A stretch of DNA of 64,000 nt, taken from Nonomuraea endophytica. GTDB lineage: Bacteria; Actinomycetota; Actinomycetes; Streptosporangiales; Streptosporangiaceae. Position numbers and translations under genes: made by a program. The stretch spans positions 1 through 64,000 of the forward strand of contig NZ_JACHIN010000010.1 in assembly GCF_014203235.1 (NCBI RefSeq), given 5' to 3'. Numbering within the stretch: position 1 is the first letter of the stretch; every line of letters begins with the position of its first letter. Shown here piece by piece: positions 45,514-53,858 of the stretch. The notes under the pieces were generated by a model. That model had not been told where the DNA came from and made no database searches. It saw only the letters and a list, made by a program, of their open reading frames with translations.

Positions 45514-47028
45514 ATGACGGTGCGTCGGGTGATGGGCATCGAGACCGAGTACGGCATTTCCGTACCAGGTCAGCCAGGCGCCAACGCGATGGTGACCTCA
45601 TCGCAGGTCGTGAACGCCTACCTGGCCGCCTCGGCGGCCCGGGCGCGCCGCGCCAGATGGGACTTCGAGGAGGAGAACCCGCTGCGCGACGCGCGCGGCT
45701 TCGACCTGGCCAGGGAGGTGGCCGATCCCAGCCAGCTCACCGACGAGGACCTCGGCCTGGCCAACGTCATCCTCACCAACGGCGCCCGGCTCTACGTCGA
45801 CCACGCCCACCCGGAGTACTCCACTCCCGAGTGCACCAACCCCCGCGCCGCCGTCATCTGGGACAAGGCCGGAGAACGCGTCATGTACGACGCCGCCACC
45901 CGCGCCTCGGCGATCCCCACGAACGCCCCGATCCAGCTCTACAAGAACAACACCGACGCCAAGGGCGCCTCCTACGGCTGCCACGAGAACTACCTCATGC
46001 GCCGGGCCACGCCGTTCGCCGACATCGTCCGCCACCTGACGCCGTTCTTCGTCTCACGGCAGGTCGTGACCGGTGCGGGCAAGGTCGGCATCGGGCAGGA
46101 CTCGCGCGGCGAGGGCTTCCAGATCTCCCAGCGGGCCGACTTCTTCGAGGTCGAGGTGGGGCTGGAGACGACGCTCAAGCGCCCCATCATCAACACGCGC
46201 GACGAGCCGCATGCCGACCCGGAGAAGTACCGCCGCCTGCACGTGATCATCGGCGACGCCAACATGTCGGAAATTTCGACATACCTGAAGCTGGGCACCA
46301 CGGCGCTCGTGCTCGCCATGATCGAGGACGGCTTCCTGACCCGCGACCTCGCCGTCGACAACCCCGTCCAGGCCCTGCGCGCGGTCTCCCACGACCCCAC
46401 CTGCCGCTACGAGATCGCCATGCGCGACGGCCGCAAGCTGACGGCCATCCAGCTGCAGATGGAATACCTGGAGCAGGCCAGAAAGTACGTCGAAGAGCGC
46501 GGCACCGCCCAGGACGAGATGAACAAGGACATCCTCGACCGCTGGGAGTCCGTGCTCACCCGCCTGGCCGACGACCCGATGCAGCTCTCGCGCGAACTCG
46601 ACTGGGTCGCCAAGCTCGAACTCCTCGAGGGCTACCGCACCCGCGACGGCCTCGCCTGGTCCCACCCCCGCCTGCAGCTCGTCGACCTGCAGTACTCCGA
46701 CATCCGGCCCGACCGCGGCCTCTACAACCGCCTGGTCGCCCGCGGCCGCATGCAGCGCCTGGTCACCGAGGACGACGTGCAGCGCGCCGTCGAGAACCCG
46801 CCCAACGACACGCGTGCGTACTTCCGGGGCCGCTGCCTGCGCCAGTACAGCGAGTCCGTCGCGGCGGCCTCGTGGGACTCGGTCATCTTCGACATCCCGG
46901 GCCGCGAGTCCCTGCAGCGCGTCCCCACCCTGGAGCCGTTGCGCGGCACGAAGGCCCACGTCGGCGAGCTCTTCGACCGCTGCCGCACCGCCGCCGACCT
47001 GGTCGCCGCCCTCACCGGCGGCGATTAA
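45514..47028 (+). CDS. dop: Deamidase/depupylase of Pup
   Basis: Cytoplasmic enzyme of 504 residues of the carboxylate-amine ligase fold. It deamidates the C-terminal Gln of Pup to Glu and removes Pup from substrates. The opening TVRRVMGIETEYGISVPGQ has the conserved Glu. Further family motifs are HAHPEYSTPECTNPRAAV, NTDAKGASYGCHENYLM and ARGRMQRLVTEDDV. Sequence and length favour Dop over the ligase PafA, and the Gln-ending Pup encoded next requires Dop. ATG 45514 follows GAGAGG by five bases. Confidence 0.95.
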   Translation: MTVRRVMGIETEYGISVPGQPGANAMVTSSQVVNAYLAASAARARRARWDFEEENPLRDARGFDLAREVADPSQLTDEDLGLANVILTNGARLYVDHAHPEYSTPECTNPRAAVIWDKAGERVMYDAATRASAIPTNAPIQLYKNNTDAKGASYGCHENYLMRRATPFADIVRHLTPFFVSRQVVTGAGKVGIGQDSRGEGFQISQRADFFEVEVGLETTLKRPIINTRDEPHADPEKYRRLHVIIGDANMSEISTYLKLGTTALVLAMIEDGFLTRDLAVDNPVQALRAVSHDPTCRYEIAMRDGRKLTAIQLQMEYLEQARKYVEERGTAQDEMNKDILDRWESVLTRLADDPMQLSRELDWVAKLELLEGYRTRDGLAWSHPRLQLVDLQYSDIRPDRGLYNRLVARGRMQRLVTEDDVQRAVENPPNDTRAYFRGRCLRQYSESVAAASWDSVIFDIPGRESLQRVPTLEPLRGTKAHVGELFDRCRTAADLVAALTGGD

Positions 47029-47432
47029 TCTCTCACCCCTTTTGGGTTTAGAGCTCTTCTGTGTGTTAAGGCGCTTTTGTGTGTTTCAGGCACAATCTCG
47101 CCTTTCCGTTACGGCAAGCCGCCCCCACCCCCACCCGCCGACCACCCTCCCTCCGTCCAGGGAGACGGCGGGCAGGGCGTGCCAGCTGGCCCGCCGTAAC
47201 GCCGCCCGTAACCACGCGGGCGGGCCTCCAGGTCTACACCGCCTTTTCCGGCCGGGGCGCCGAGGCCCTGTTCAGCGGCGCTGGTGGACCCGTCGCGCCC
47301 GGCTCGGGTTTACGTAGGGTGGAGCTGTGGTTCCGGGTCTGGCGAAGATCGCGCGGTGATGGACGCGAAATGTCGCTCGGTTCGGGGAAGATATGGCTTA
47401 GAGGCAGTCCCCCAAGCGGAGGTAGGTAGGAC
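47029..47432 (+). other. 404-bp interval between dop and pup (dispersed element D, pup promoter region)
   Basis: No gene over 60 codons is convincing. Copy D of the dispersed element lies at 47102-47140. The pup promoter should lie in the right half; TAGGGT at 47315-47320 stands six bases before a ten-codon frame (GTG 47327 to TGA 47359). Confidence 0.5.
47102..47140 (+). repeat. Dispersed element copy D
   Basis: CTTTCCGTTACGGCAAGCC followed by GCCCCCACCCCCACCCGCCG. It is nearly identical to copy A on the left and copy C on the right. It starts about 75 bp after the dop stop, on the same strand as dop. Confidence 0.75.
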
Positions 47433-47642
47433 ATGGCGACAAAGGACACCGGCGGCCAGAAGCAGGCCGGGCGGCGCGAGAGCGAGGTCGAGGAGACCGA
47501 AGCCTCGGCGTCCGCCGACGTCCAGGAGCGGCAGGAGAAGCTCACGGACGATGTCGATGCGATCCTGGACGAGATCGACGAAGTGCTCGAAGAGAACGCA
47601 GAGGAGTTTGTGCGCTCCTACGTCCAAAAGGGCGGCCAGTAG
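47433..47642 (+). CDS. pup: Prokaryotic ubiquitin-like protein Pup
   Basis: Disordered protein modifier of 69 residues. The C-terminal half has the conserved Mpa-binding helix (LTDDVDAILDEIDEVLEENA) and the ending FVRSYVQKGGQ. The terminal Gln must be deamidated by Dop before attachment to substrate lysines. GGAGGTAGGTAGG precedes ATG 47433. prcB normally follows directly; here it is 12.4 kb away. Confidence 0.97.
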   Translation: MATKDTGGQKQAGRRESEVEETEASASADVQERQEKLTDDVDAILDEIDEVLEENAEEFVRSYVQKGGQ

Positions 47643-48069
47643 GGGCAAGCAGCTAGAAAAGGGGTGGAAACGCCCTCGCGAGGTGCGTGGTGCCCGGGTT
47701 GTGGTTGCTCTCCGGGTGCGGTCCATTCGGGTCACCGCGCGAGGGACGGGCGTGCGCGAGGCCGCCGTGGCCGGTGAGGTCGTGGACGGGCGCGCGTCGG
47801 GTTCGTAGGGGAGAACGAGGAGGAGTCCGGGCGAAAAAGGTCCACCAGGAATGGGCTGACCATGGCATGACCCAAAGACGACTTCGAGCGCGCTTCCGCC
47901 CATCGGGGCGGGCTCCGCGCCGACCGTCAGGCCGTTCCTGGGACCTTCGCCGACCCCCTCCACTGGCGCCACAAGGTCATCCGGGTCCCCGTGACCGATT
48001 CGTGGCACACCACCGCCTTGGCGATTCCGCAACAAGGCTCTGCTCTAACTTTTCCCACGGTGGCCGGCG
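47643..48069 (+). other. 427-bp interval after pup with a possible broken small reading frame
   Basis: This is where prcB would normally begin; I find no proteasome-subunit sequence. A frame of 68 codons (47871-48074, stop 48075-48077) is open with high third-position GC over the first 45 codons and includes DPLHWRHKVIRVPVTDSWHT. It lacks a start because ATG 47867 is one base out of frame: removing one C from ATGACCC would give M-T-K-D-D-F. I do not recognise it. It could be a decayed gene or chance. Confidence 0.35.
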
Positions 48070-48822
48070 TCACTTGATGCGGTGGGCCAGGCCGTCCAGC
48101 AGCATGTCGAGTCCCAGGCGGAACGCGCCCTCCGGGTCGGTGGACATGCCGGTGGTTTCGCCGACCGTGGTGGAGACGCGCTGGGCGATGGGGTAGGAGA
48201 CGCCGCCCATGGCGGCGGCGAGGGCGGGGGCGACGCTCTCCCACCACTGCACGTCCGTCAGGGAGCTCTCCTGCCACACACGGCGCATCGAGATCACCCC
48301 ACGGGCGGCGCTGGAGACGAGGCCCAGCACGGCGGTGAGCGTCTGGTCCATCTCGATGTCGCCGAGGCCCAGCCGGTCCAGGGCGACCAGTTCGGCTTCG
48401 TACTTGCCTGATACGCCGGGTCCCGGCACGGGGCGGCCGGGGGCGACGTCGACGGTCCACGGGTGGGCCATGTGGTGGTCCCAGTTGGCCTGGGCGACGC
48501 GTTCGATCCTGGCTCGCCAGGTCGCCGCCTCGGCCGGGGGCGGGCCGGTGGCGTACACCTCGGCGGCGACGGCGTCGAGCATCAGCTCGATCAGTTCCGC
48601 GCGCCCGGCGACGTGTGGGTAGAGGGCCATGGGGCTCACGCCGAGGTCGCCGGCGATCCTGCGGATGGTGAGCGCGTCGAGGCCCTCGGCGTCGGCGACC
48701 GCGATGGCCGCGTCGGTGACGCGTCTGGGCGTCAGGCCGGACCTGCTCACCGCTTCGGTGGGTTTCCACAGCAGGCCGATCAGCTTGATCGGGTCTCCGG
48801 GCCGTTCGGCTCTCTTCGCCAT
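48070..48822 (-). CDS. TetR-family regulator (tetracycline-repressor C-terminal type)
   Basis: Regulator of 250 residues. The helix-turn-helix is LTIRRIAGDLGVSPMALYPHV, and the C-terminal domain is of the TetR_C type found in drug-efflux repressors. ATG 48822 has GGAG upstream. Divergent from the drrA-type gene across 58 bp that contain a perfect ATGTA-TTA-TACAT palindrome. It is the probable repressor of the resistance operon and of itself. Confidence 0.9.
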   Translation of the reverse strand: MAKRAERPGDPIKLIGLLWKPTEAVSRSGLTPRRVTDAAIAVADAEGLDALTIRRIAGDLGVSPMALYPHVAGRAELIELMLDAVAAEVYATGPPPAEAATWRARIERVAQANWDHHMAHPWTVDVAPGRPVPGPGVSGKYEAELVALDRLGLGDIEMDQTLTAVLGLVSSAARGVISMRRVWQESSLTDVQWWESVAPALAAAMGGVSYPIAQRVSTTVGETTGMSTDPEGAFRLGLDMLLDGLAHRIK

Positions 48823-48844
48823 TCCGCGCTCCCATCTGTTTACG

Positions 48845-48857
48845 ATGTATTATACAT
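48845..48857. promoter_or_regulatory. Probable TetR operator
   Basis: ATGTATTATACAT is a 13-base palindrome with a three-base centre, in the 58-bp divergent region. It is one of few AT-rich spots here and overlaps the likely -35/-10 space of both promoters. Confidence 0.6.
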
Positions 48858-48880
48858 TGTCTAAAACGAAGGGAGGGCAC

Positions 48881-49654
48881 ATGACCAGCGAATCAGCACC
48901 GATCTTCGCCAGAGGGGTGCGCAAGCACTTCCCGGGCAGCGAACGTCCCGCGCTCGACGGCGTCGACCTCACCGTCAGGGCGGGCAGGGTCTGCGCGCTG
49001 CTCGGCGGCAACGGCGCGGGCAAGACCACGATGATCCGCATCCTGACCACGCTGACCAGGGCGGACGAGGGCGTCGTCCGGGTCGCCGGATGGGACGTGC
49101 GGGCCGAGGGCACGCGGGTGCGGGCCTCGATCGGGCTCGTCGGCCAGTACGCGGCTCTGGACGAGGTGCTCAGCGCCCGCGAGAACCTCGAGCTGTTCGG
49201 CCGGCTGGCCGGACTCGACCGCCGCCGCGCCCGCGAACGGGCCGGTGAGCTCCTCGGTACGGCGGGCCTGCAAGAGGTGGGCAGGCGCCCGGTGGGCTCC
49301 TTCTCCGGCGGCATGCGCAGACGGCTCGACCTGGCGACGTCGCTGATCACCATCCCGGCGGTGCTGTTCATCGACGAGCCGACTACCGGCCTGGACCCGC
49401 AGGCGCGCCGCGAGCTGTGGTCGTCGGTCAGGGCGCTCACCGCCGCCGGCACGACGGTGCTGCTGACCACCCAGTACCTGGACGAGGCCGACGCGCTCGC
49501 CGACGACGTGGTGATCCTGCGCGAGGGCCGGGTGATCGCCGAGGGCACGCCCGGCGACCTGAAGAAGCTCGTCGGCGAACCGCGCATGGAGCTGCGCGAG
49601 CCGACGCTCGAAGACGTCTACATGCACCTGCACGAGGGAGTGGCGGCCTCATGA
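48881..49654 (+). CDS. Drug-efflux ABC transporter ATP-binding protein (DrrA type)
   Basis: Cytoplasmic ATPase of 257 residues. Walker A LLGGNGAGKTTMIRIL, signature FSGGMRRRLDLATSL, Walker B VLFIDEPTTGLDPQ and H-loop LLTTQYLDEADALAD match daunorubicin-resistance DrrA. The C-terminal tail is the short DrrA form. GGGAGG precedes ATG 48881. It is first in a three-gene operon with ATGA and GTGA overlaps. Confidence 0.92.
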   Translation: MTSESAPIFARGVRKHFPGSERPALDGVDLTVRAGRVCALLGGNGAGKTTMIRILTTLTRADEGVVRVAGWDVRAEGTRVRASIGLVGQYAALDEVLSARENLELFGRLAGLDRRRARERAGELLGTAGLQEVGRRPVGSFSGGMRRRLDLATSLITIPAVLFIDEPTTGLDPQARRELWSSVRALTAAGTTVLLTTQYLDEADALADDVVILREGRVIAEGTPGDLKKLVGEPRMELREPTLEDVYMHLHEGVAAS

Positions 49655-50460
49655 CGACGACGATCTCGACGGCTCCGGTGCGGACCCACGTCTGGCGGGA
49701 GGCGCTGATCCTGGCCGGCCGTACGCTGCGGCACTGGCGGGCGCGGCCGGTCGGCTTCGCGATCCAGGTGTTCTTCCCGGTGCTCGTCATCCTGCTCATG
49801 GGCGGGCTGCTCGGCGGCGCGATCGCGGGCAGCGCGGCGCAGTACATCCTGTTCGTGATCCCGGGCGTGCTGGCCTTCACGATGTTGTCCGGCATCGAGA
49901 CCACGATGATCGCGGTCACCACCGACGCGACCAGGACCGTGACCGACCGCTTCCGCTCGCTGCCGATCTCGCCGGGGGCGGTGCTGCTCGGCCGGGTGCT
50001 GGCGGACATGCTGACCTCGGCCGTGGAGCTCGTGGTGATCACGCTGGCGGGGCTGGCGCTCGGCTGGCGGTGGGAGAACGGCGTCCTGCCGGCGCTGGCG
50101 GCGTACGGGCTGCTGCTGTGGTTGCGGTTCGGACTGCTCTGGGTCGGCGTGTGGGCGGGGCTGCGGGTGGGCTCGCCGGAGGCGGTCGGTGCTGTGCAGC
50201 TGCTGTCGTGGCCGATCGGGTTCCTGTCGACGGTGTTCGTGCAGCCGTCCACGATGCCGCCGTGGCTGGGCGCGATCGCCGAGCACAACCCGCTGTCGGC
50301 CACGGCCAGCGCGGTGCGCGAGCTGTTCACCGGCGTCCATCTGCAGGGCCTGACCTGGGCGGCCGACCACGCGCTGCTGTTCGCGCTGGTGGGGCCGCTG
50401 GTGCTGGCCGCGGTGTTCTGCCCGCTGGCCATCCGCGCGTTCCAGGGGCTGAGCCGGTGA
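49651..50460 (+). CDS. Drug-efflux ABC-2 transporter permease (DrrB type)
   Basis: Membrane protein of 269 residues with six hydrophobic segments (PVGFAIQVFFPVLVILLMGG, then YILFVIPGVLAFTMLSG). The ABC-2/DrrB signature is RFRSLPISPGAVLLGRVLAD. It pairs with the preceding ATPase to export a hydrophobic drug. ATG 49651 overlaps the ATPase stop, and its own stop overlaps the next start. Confidence 0.92.
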   Translation: MTTTISTAPVRTHVWREALILAGRTLRHWRARPVGFAIQVFFPVLVILLMGGLLGGAIAGSAAQYILFVIPGVLAFTMLSGIETTMIAVTTDATRTVTDRFRSLPISPGAVLLGRVLADMLTSAVELVVITLAGLALGWRWENGVLPALAAYGLLLWLRFGLLWVGVWAGLRVGSPEAVGAVQLLSWPIGFLSTVFVQPSTMPPWLGAIAEHNPLSATASAVRELFTGVHLQGLTWAADHALLFALVGPLVLAAVFCPLAIRAFQGLSR

Positions 50461-52703
50461 GCGAGATGATCCGGGTACGCGGCGCGCGGGAGAACACGCT
50501 CAAGAACGTCGACGTCGACATCCCCAAGCGGAAGCTGACCGTCGTCACCGGCGTGTCGGGGTCGGGCAAGTCGTCGCTGGTGTTCGACACGCTCGCGGCG
50601 GAGTCCGGGCGCCAGCTCAACGAGACGTTCTCCGCCTTCGCGCAGGGCCGCCTGCCCAGCTACGGCCAGCCGGACGTCGACCACCTGGAGAACCTGTCCG
50701 CGGTGATCATCGTGGACCAGAAGCGGCTCAGCGGCGGCCCGCGCTCGACCGTGGGCACCGCGACCGACATCGGGGCGCGGCTGCGGCTGCTGTTCTCCAG
50801 GGTCGGCGAGCCGTCGGCCGGCTACTCCAACGCCTACAGCTTCAACGACCCGGCCGGGATGTGTCCGCTGTGCCAGGGGCTCGGGGTGGCGGCCACCGTC
50901 GAGGTGGCCGAGCTCGTGGACGAGGACCGGTCGCTGGCGGAGGGGGCGATCACGTTTCCGGCGTTCGCGCCCGGCCAGTGGATGTGGAAGGCGTACGCCC
51001 GCTCGGGCTTCTTCGACGTCGGCAAGAAGGTGCGCGACTACACCGCCGAGGAACGCGAGATCCTCTTGCACGCGCCCGCCGGCACACTCAAGCCCCCCGC
51101 GGGAATGGACGCGGTCGGCACCGCCTACGAGGGCGTGGTGCCCCGCTTCACCCGCATCTACCTGCAGAAGGAGCCGGAGTCGCTCAAGGGGGCGCAGCGC
51201 GAGGCGTTCGAGCGGATCGTGGCCAGGCGGCGCTGCCCTGAGTGCGCGGGCTCCCGGCTGGCCGCCCCGGCGCGGGCCAGCCGGGTCGCCGGGCGTTCGA
51301 TCGCCGACTGCAACGCGATGCAGGCCGACGACCTGCTGGCCGTACTCGGGGAGTTCGACCGTCCTGAGGTGGCGCCGCTGGTGGCCGTGCTGCGGGAGCA
51401 CCTGAGCCGGATGGTCACGCTCGGGCTGGGGTACCTGAGCCTCGGCCGGGCCACCTCGACGCTGTCGGGAGGGGAGTCGCAGCGGATCAAGATGGTGCGC
51501 CACCTGGGCAGCGCGCTGAGCGACCTGCTGTACGTGTTCGACGAGCCGACGGTCGGGCTGCACCCGCGTGACGTGGACACGCTCGGCGCGATGCTGCTGG
51601 CCCTGCGCGACCGGGGCAACACGGTGATCGTGGTCGAGCACGCCCCCGAGATCATGGCGATCGCCGACCACTGCGTCGACATGGGCCCCGGTGCAGGCGG
51701 CGCGGGCGGGCAGGTGGTCTTCGAGGGCCCGTACGAGCGGCTGCGCCGGGCCGACACCCCGACCGGCGCAGGTCTGCGCGCCGACCGGGTCGAACGCGGC
51801 GAACCCCGCCCGGTCTCCGACTGGATGCTCATCGAGCACGCGTCGACGAACAACCTGCGCGACGTCACCGTCCGCGTCCCCCGCGACGTGCTGACGGTGG
51901 TCACCGGCGTGGCCGGGTCCGGCAAGAGCAGCCTCATCCTGGGCCACCTGCCCACCGCCGCGCCGGACGCCGTCGTGATCGACCAGCGGCCGATCCGCGG
52001 CTCGCGGCGCTCCAGCCCGGCGACGTTCACCGGCCTGCTCGACTCCATCCGGCAGATCTACGCCCGCTCGACCGGCCGCCCGGCGGGCCTGTTCACCCCC
52101 AACTCGACCGGCGGCTGCCCCGACTGCGAAGGCACCGGCCTCATCTACACCGACCTGGCGTTCATGGAAGGAGTCACCACGCGCTGCGAGACCTGCCGCG
52201 GCCGCCGCTTCACCCCGGAGGCCCAGCGGCACACGGTCGGCGGACGCTCGATCGCCGACGTCTTCGAGATGAGCGTCACCGAGGCCAGGGCGCACTTCCC
52301 CCAGAAGCCGGTACGCGACACCCTCACCCGCCTGGCCGACGTCGGCCTCGGCTACCTCACCCTGGGCCAGCCCCTCACCTCGCTGTCGGGCGGCGAACGC
52401 CAGCGGCTCAAGCTGGCCACCGAACTGGCGGCGCCGGGCCGTACCCTCATCCTCGACGAGCCGACCACCGGCCTGCACCTCGCCGACATCGACCACCTCG
52501 TCGCGCTGCTCAACCGCATGGTGGACGCCGGCTCGACCGTGGTCGTCATCGAGCACAACCTGGACGTGATCCGCGCCGCCGACTGGATCATCGACCTGGG
52601 CCCGGAGGCGGGGCACGACGGCGGCCAGGTCGTCTTCACCGGCACCCCGCTGACCATGGTCGAGTCGGGCGCCACCCACACAGCCCACCACCTGCGCCGC
52701 TGA
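50457..52703 (+). CDS. UvrA-like excinuclease ATPase, DrrC-type drug resistance
   Basis: Cytoplasmic ABC ATPase of 748 residues with two UvrA-type nucleotide-binding halves. Walker A motifs are GVSGSGKSSL (near residue 31) and GVAGSGKSSL (near 484); signatures are TLSGGESQRIKMVRHL and SLSGGERQRLKLATEL. Zinc-finger cysteines are in CPLCQGLG/CPECAGSR and CPDCEGTG/CETCRGRR. It is shorter than housekeeping UvrA (about 950). With a drrAB pair this matches DrrC, which protects DNA from intercalating drugs. GTG 50457 overlaps the permease stop. The 3-prime end shares a palindrome with the convergent polymerase gene. Confidence 0.9.
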   Translation: MSEMIRVRGARENTLKNVDVDIPKRKLTVVTGVSGSGKSSLVFDTLAAESGRQLNETFSAFAQGRLPSYGQPDVDHLENLSAVIIVDQKRLSGGPRSTVGTATDIGARLRLLFSRVGEPSAGYSNAYSFNDPAGMCPLCQGLGVAATVEVAELVDEDRSLAEGAITFPAFAPGQWMWKAYARSGFFDVGKKVRDYTAEEREILLHAPAGTLKPPAGMDAVGTAYEGVVPRFTRIYLQKEPESLKGAQREAFERIVARRRCPECAGSRLAAPARASRVAGRSIADCNAMQADDLLAVLGEFDRPEVAPLVAVLREHLSRMVTLGLGYLSLGRATSTLSGGESQRIKMVRHLGSALSDLLYVFDEPTVGLHPRDVDTLGAMLLALRDRGNTVIVVEHAPEIMAIADHCVDMGPGAGGAGGQVVFEGPYERLRRADTPTGAGLRADRVERGEPRPVSDWMLIEHASTNNLRDVTVRVPRDVLTVVTGVAGSGKSSLILGHLPTAAPDAVVIDQRPIRGSRRSSPATFTGLLDSIRQIYARSTGRPAGLFTPNSTGGCPDCEGTGLIYTDLAFMEGVTTRCETCRGRRFTPEAQRHTVGGRSIADVFEMSVTEARAHFPQKPVRDTLTRLADVGLGYLTLGQPLTSLSGGERQRLKLATELAAPGRTLILDEPTTGLHLADIDHLVALLNRMVDAGSTVVVIEHNLDVIRAADWIIDLGPEAGHDGGQVVFTGTPLTMVESGATHTAHHLRR

Positions 52704-52716
52704 CGTCCTCAGCGGC
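52696..52716. terminator. Stem-loop formed by two convergent stop codons
   Basis: GCCGCTGA (52696-52703), loop CGTCC, TCAGCGGC (52709-52716). The TGA in each arm is the stop codon of one of the two convergent genes (uvrA-like and polymerase IV). It is a perfect 8-bp stem and could terminate both transcripts. Confidence 0.5.
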
Positions 52717-53743
52717 TGGAGTATTCCACGCCCACGCCCAGCAGCCGCACCGGCCGGTCCAGGGTGAAGCGGTCCAGGGCGGCCAGCGCGGCGGCCTCGA
52801 CGGGGACCGGGTCGGTGGTGGCCGCGGCGAGCTTGGTCTGCCGGGTCTGCGTGATGAAAGGGGCGAACCGCACCTTCACCGTCACCCGGATGACGGTACG
52901 GCCCGCGTCCGCGGCCTCGCCCGCGAGGCGGCGGGCGAACGCCGTGACGTGCTCGCGCACGGCGGCCGGATCGGTGAGGTTGGTGGTGAACGTCGCCTCG
53001 TGGCTGTGGCCGCGCGGCACCCACGGGGCGTCCGTCACGGTCGTCTCGCCCTTGCCGAGCGCGAGGTAGCGCAGCCAGGGCCCGTTCGTGGGACCGAAGC
53101 GCCGGGCCAGCTCGGCCGGGTCGGCGGCGGCCAGCTCGGCGACCGTGTGCAGGCCCAGGTCGGCGAGCTTCTTGGTCGTCTTGGCGCCGATGCCCCACAG
53201 CGCCGAGGTGGGACGCCCGCCCATGACCTCCGTCCAGTCCTCGCCGGTGAGCCGGGAAACCCCCTCGGGCTTGCGGAACTGGGCGGCCAGCTTCGCCTGG
53301 TGCTTGTTGTCGCCGATGCCGATCGAGCAGGTCAGGCCGGTCTTCTCGACGACCGCCCGCTGGAGTTCGCGGGCCAGCGCGAACGGGTCGCCGGTGCGGG
53401 CGCCGATGAACGCCTCGTCGAGACCCCACACCTCCAGCGTGATCGGAAAGCCGCGCAGGACCTCCATGACCTGAGCGGAGGCGGCCTCGTAGGCGGGCAT
53501 GTCGCTGGGCAGGAACACGCCGTCGGGGCACTTGCGCAACGCCGTGCGCATCGGCATCCCGGAACGCACGCCGTGCTCGCGGGCGGCGTAGGAGGCGGTG
53601 GCCACGACCGTGCGGGGGACGGTCGGATCGCCGTTGCCGCCCACGATGACCGGGCGGTCCCGGAGCTCGGGGTGCCGCAGGATCTCGACCGACGCCATGA
53701 ACGAGTCGAGGTCGAGATGCAGGATCCAGTCCCTGGTGGACAC
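52709..53743 (-). CDS. DNA polymerase IV-type Y-family polymerase
   Basis: Translesion polymerase of 344 residues. The catalytic motifs are HLDLDSFMASVE (metal Asp 11) and WGLDEAFIG (Asp 109, Glu 110), where most relatives have S-x-DE. Helix-hairpin-helix type sequence is in LWGIGAKTTKKLADLG. The little-finger domain has the RTVIRVTVKVRFAPF strand. No beta-clamp motif is obvious at the C-terminus (LLGVGVEYSSR). GTG 53743 begins VSTRDWIL; longer frames lack similarity. Next to a UvrA-like resistance gene, but convergent, so not co-transcribed. Confidence 0.88.
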   Translation of the reverse strand: MSTRDWILHLDLDSFMASVEILRHPELRDRPVIVGGNGDPTVPRTVVATASYAAREHGVRSGMPMRTALRKCPDGVFLPSDMPAYEAASAQVMEVLRGFPITLEVWGLDEAFIGARTGDPFALARELQRAVVEKTGLTCSIGIGDNKHQAKLAAQFRKPEGVSRLTGEDWTEVMGGRPTSALWGIGAKTTKKLADLGLHTVAELAAADPAELARRFGPTNGPWLRYLALGKGETTVTDAPWVPRGHSHEATFTTNLTDPAAVREHVTAFARRLAGEAADAGRTVIRVTVKVRFAPFITQTRQTKLAAATTDPVPVEAAALAALDRFTLDRPVRLLGVGVEYSSR

Positions 53744-53858
53744 CACTCCAGTATCCCGCCTCACGACGTGCGGGGACGCCGCGGGCCGCGCTCGTGACGG
53801 TTCGCGGGGGAGCGCCTGCCCGCCGCACGCCTTCTGGCGCGGGTACGGCGGGCGGGGG

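Noticed and set aside
47643..48069. Remnant of prcB directly after pup
   Set aside because: No proteasome-subunit motif (such as TTIVA or AGDRRAT) can be read in any frame; intact prcB is at 60036.
49437..53828. A minus-strand frame of over 1400 codons across the drr operon and polymerase gene
   Set aside because: It spans two unrelated real genes in opposite orientation and holds only shadow sequence; the polymerase occupies its own different frame.
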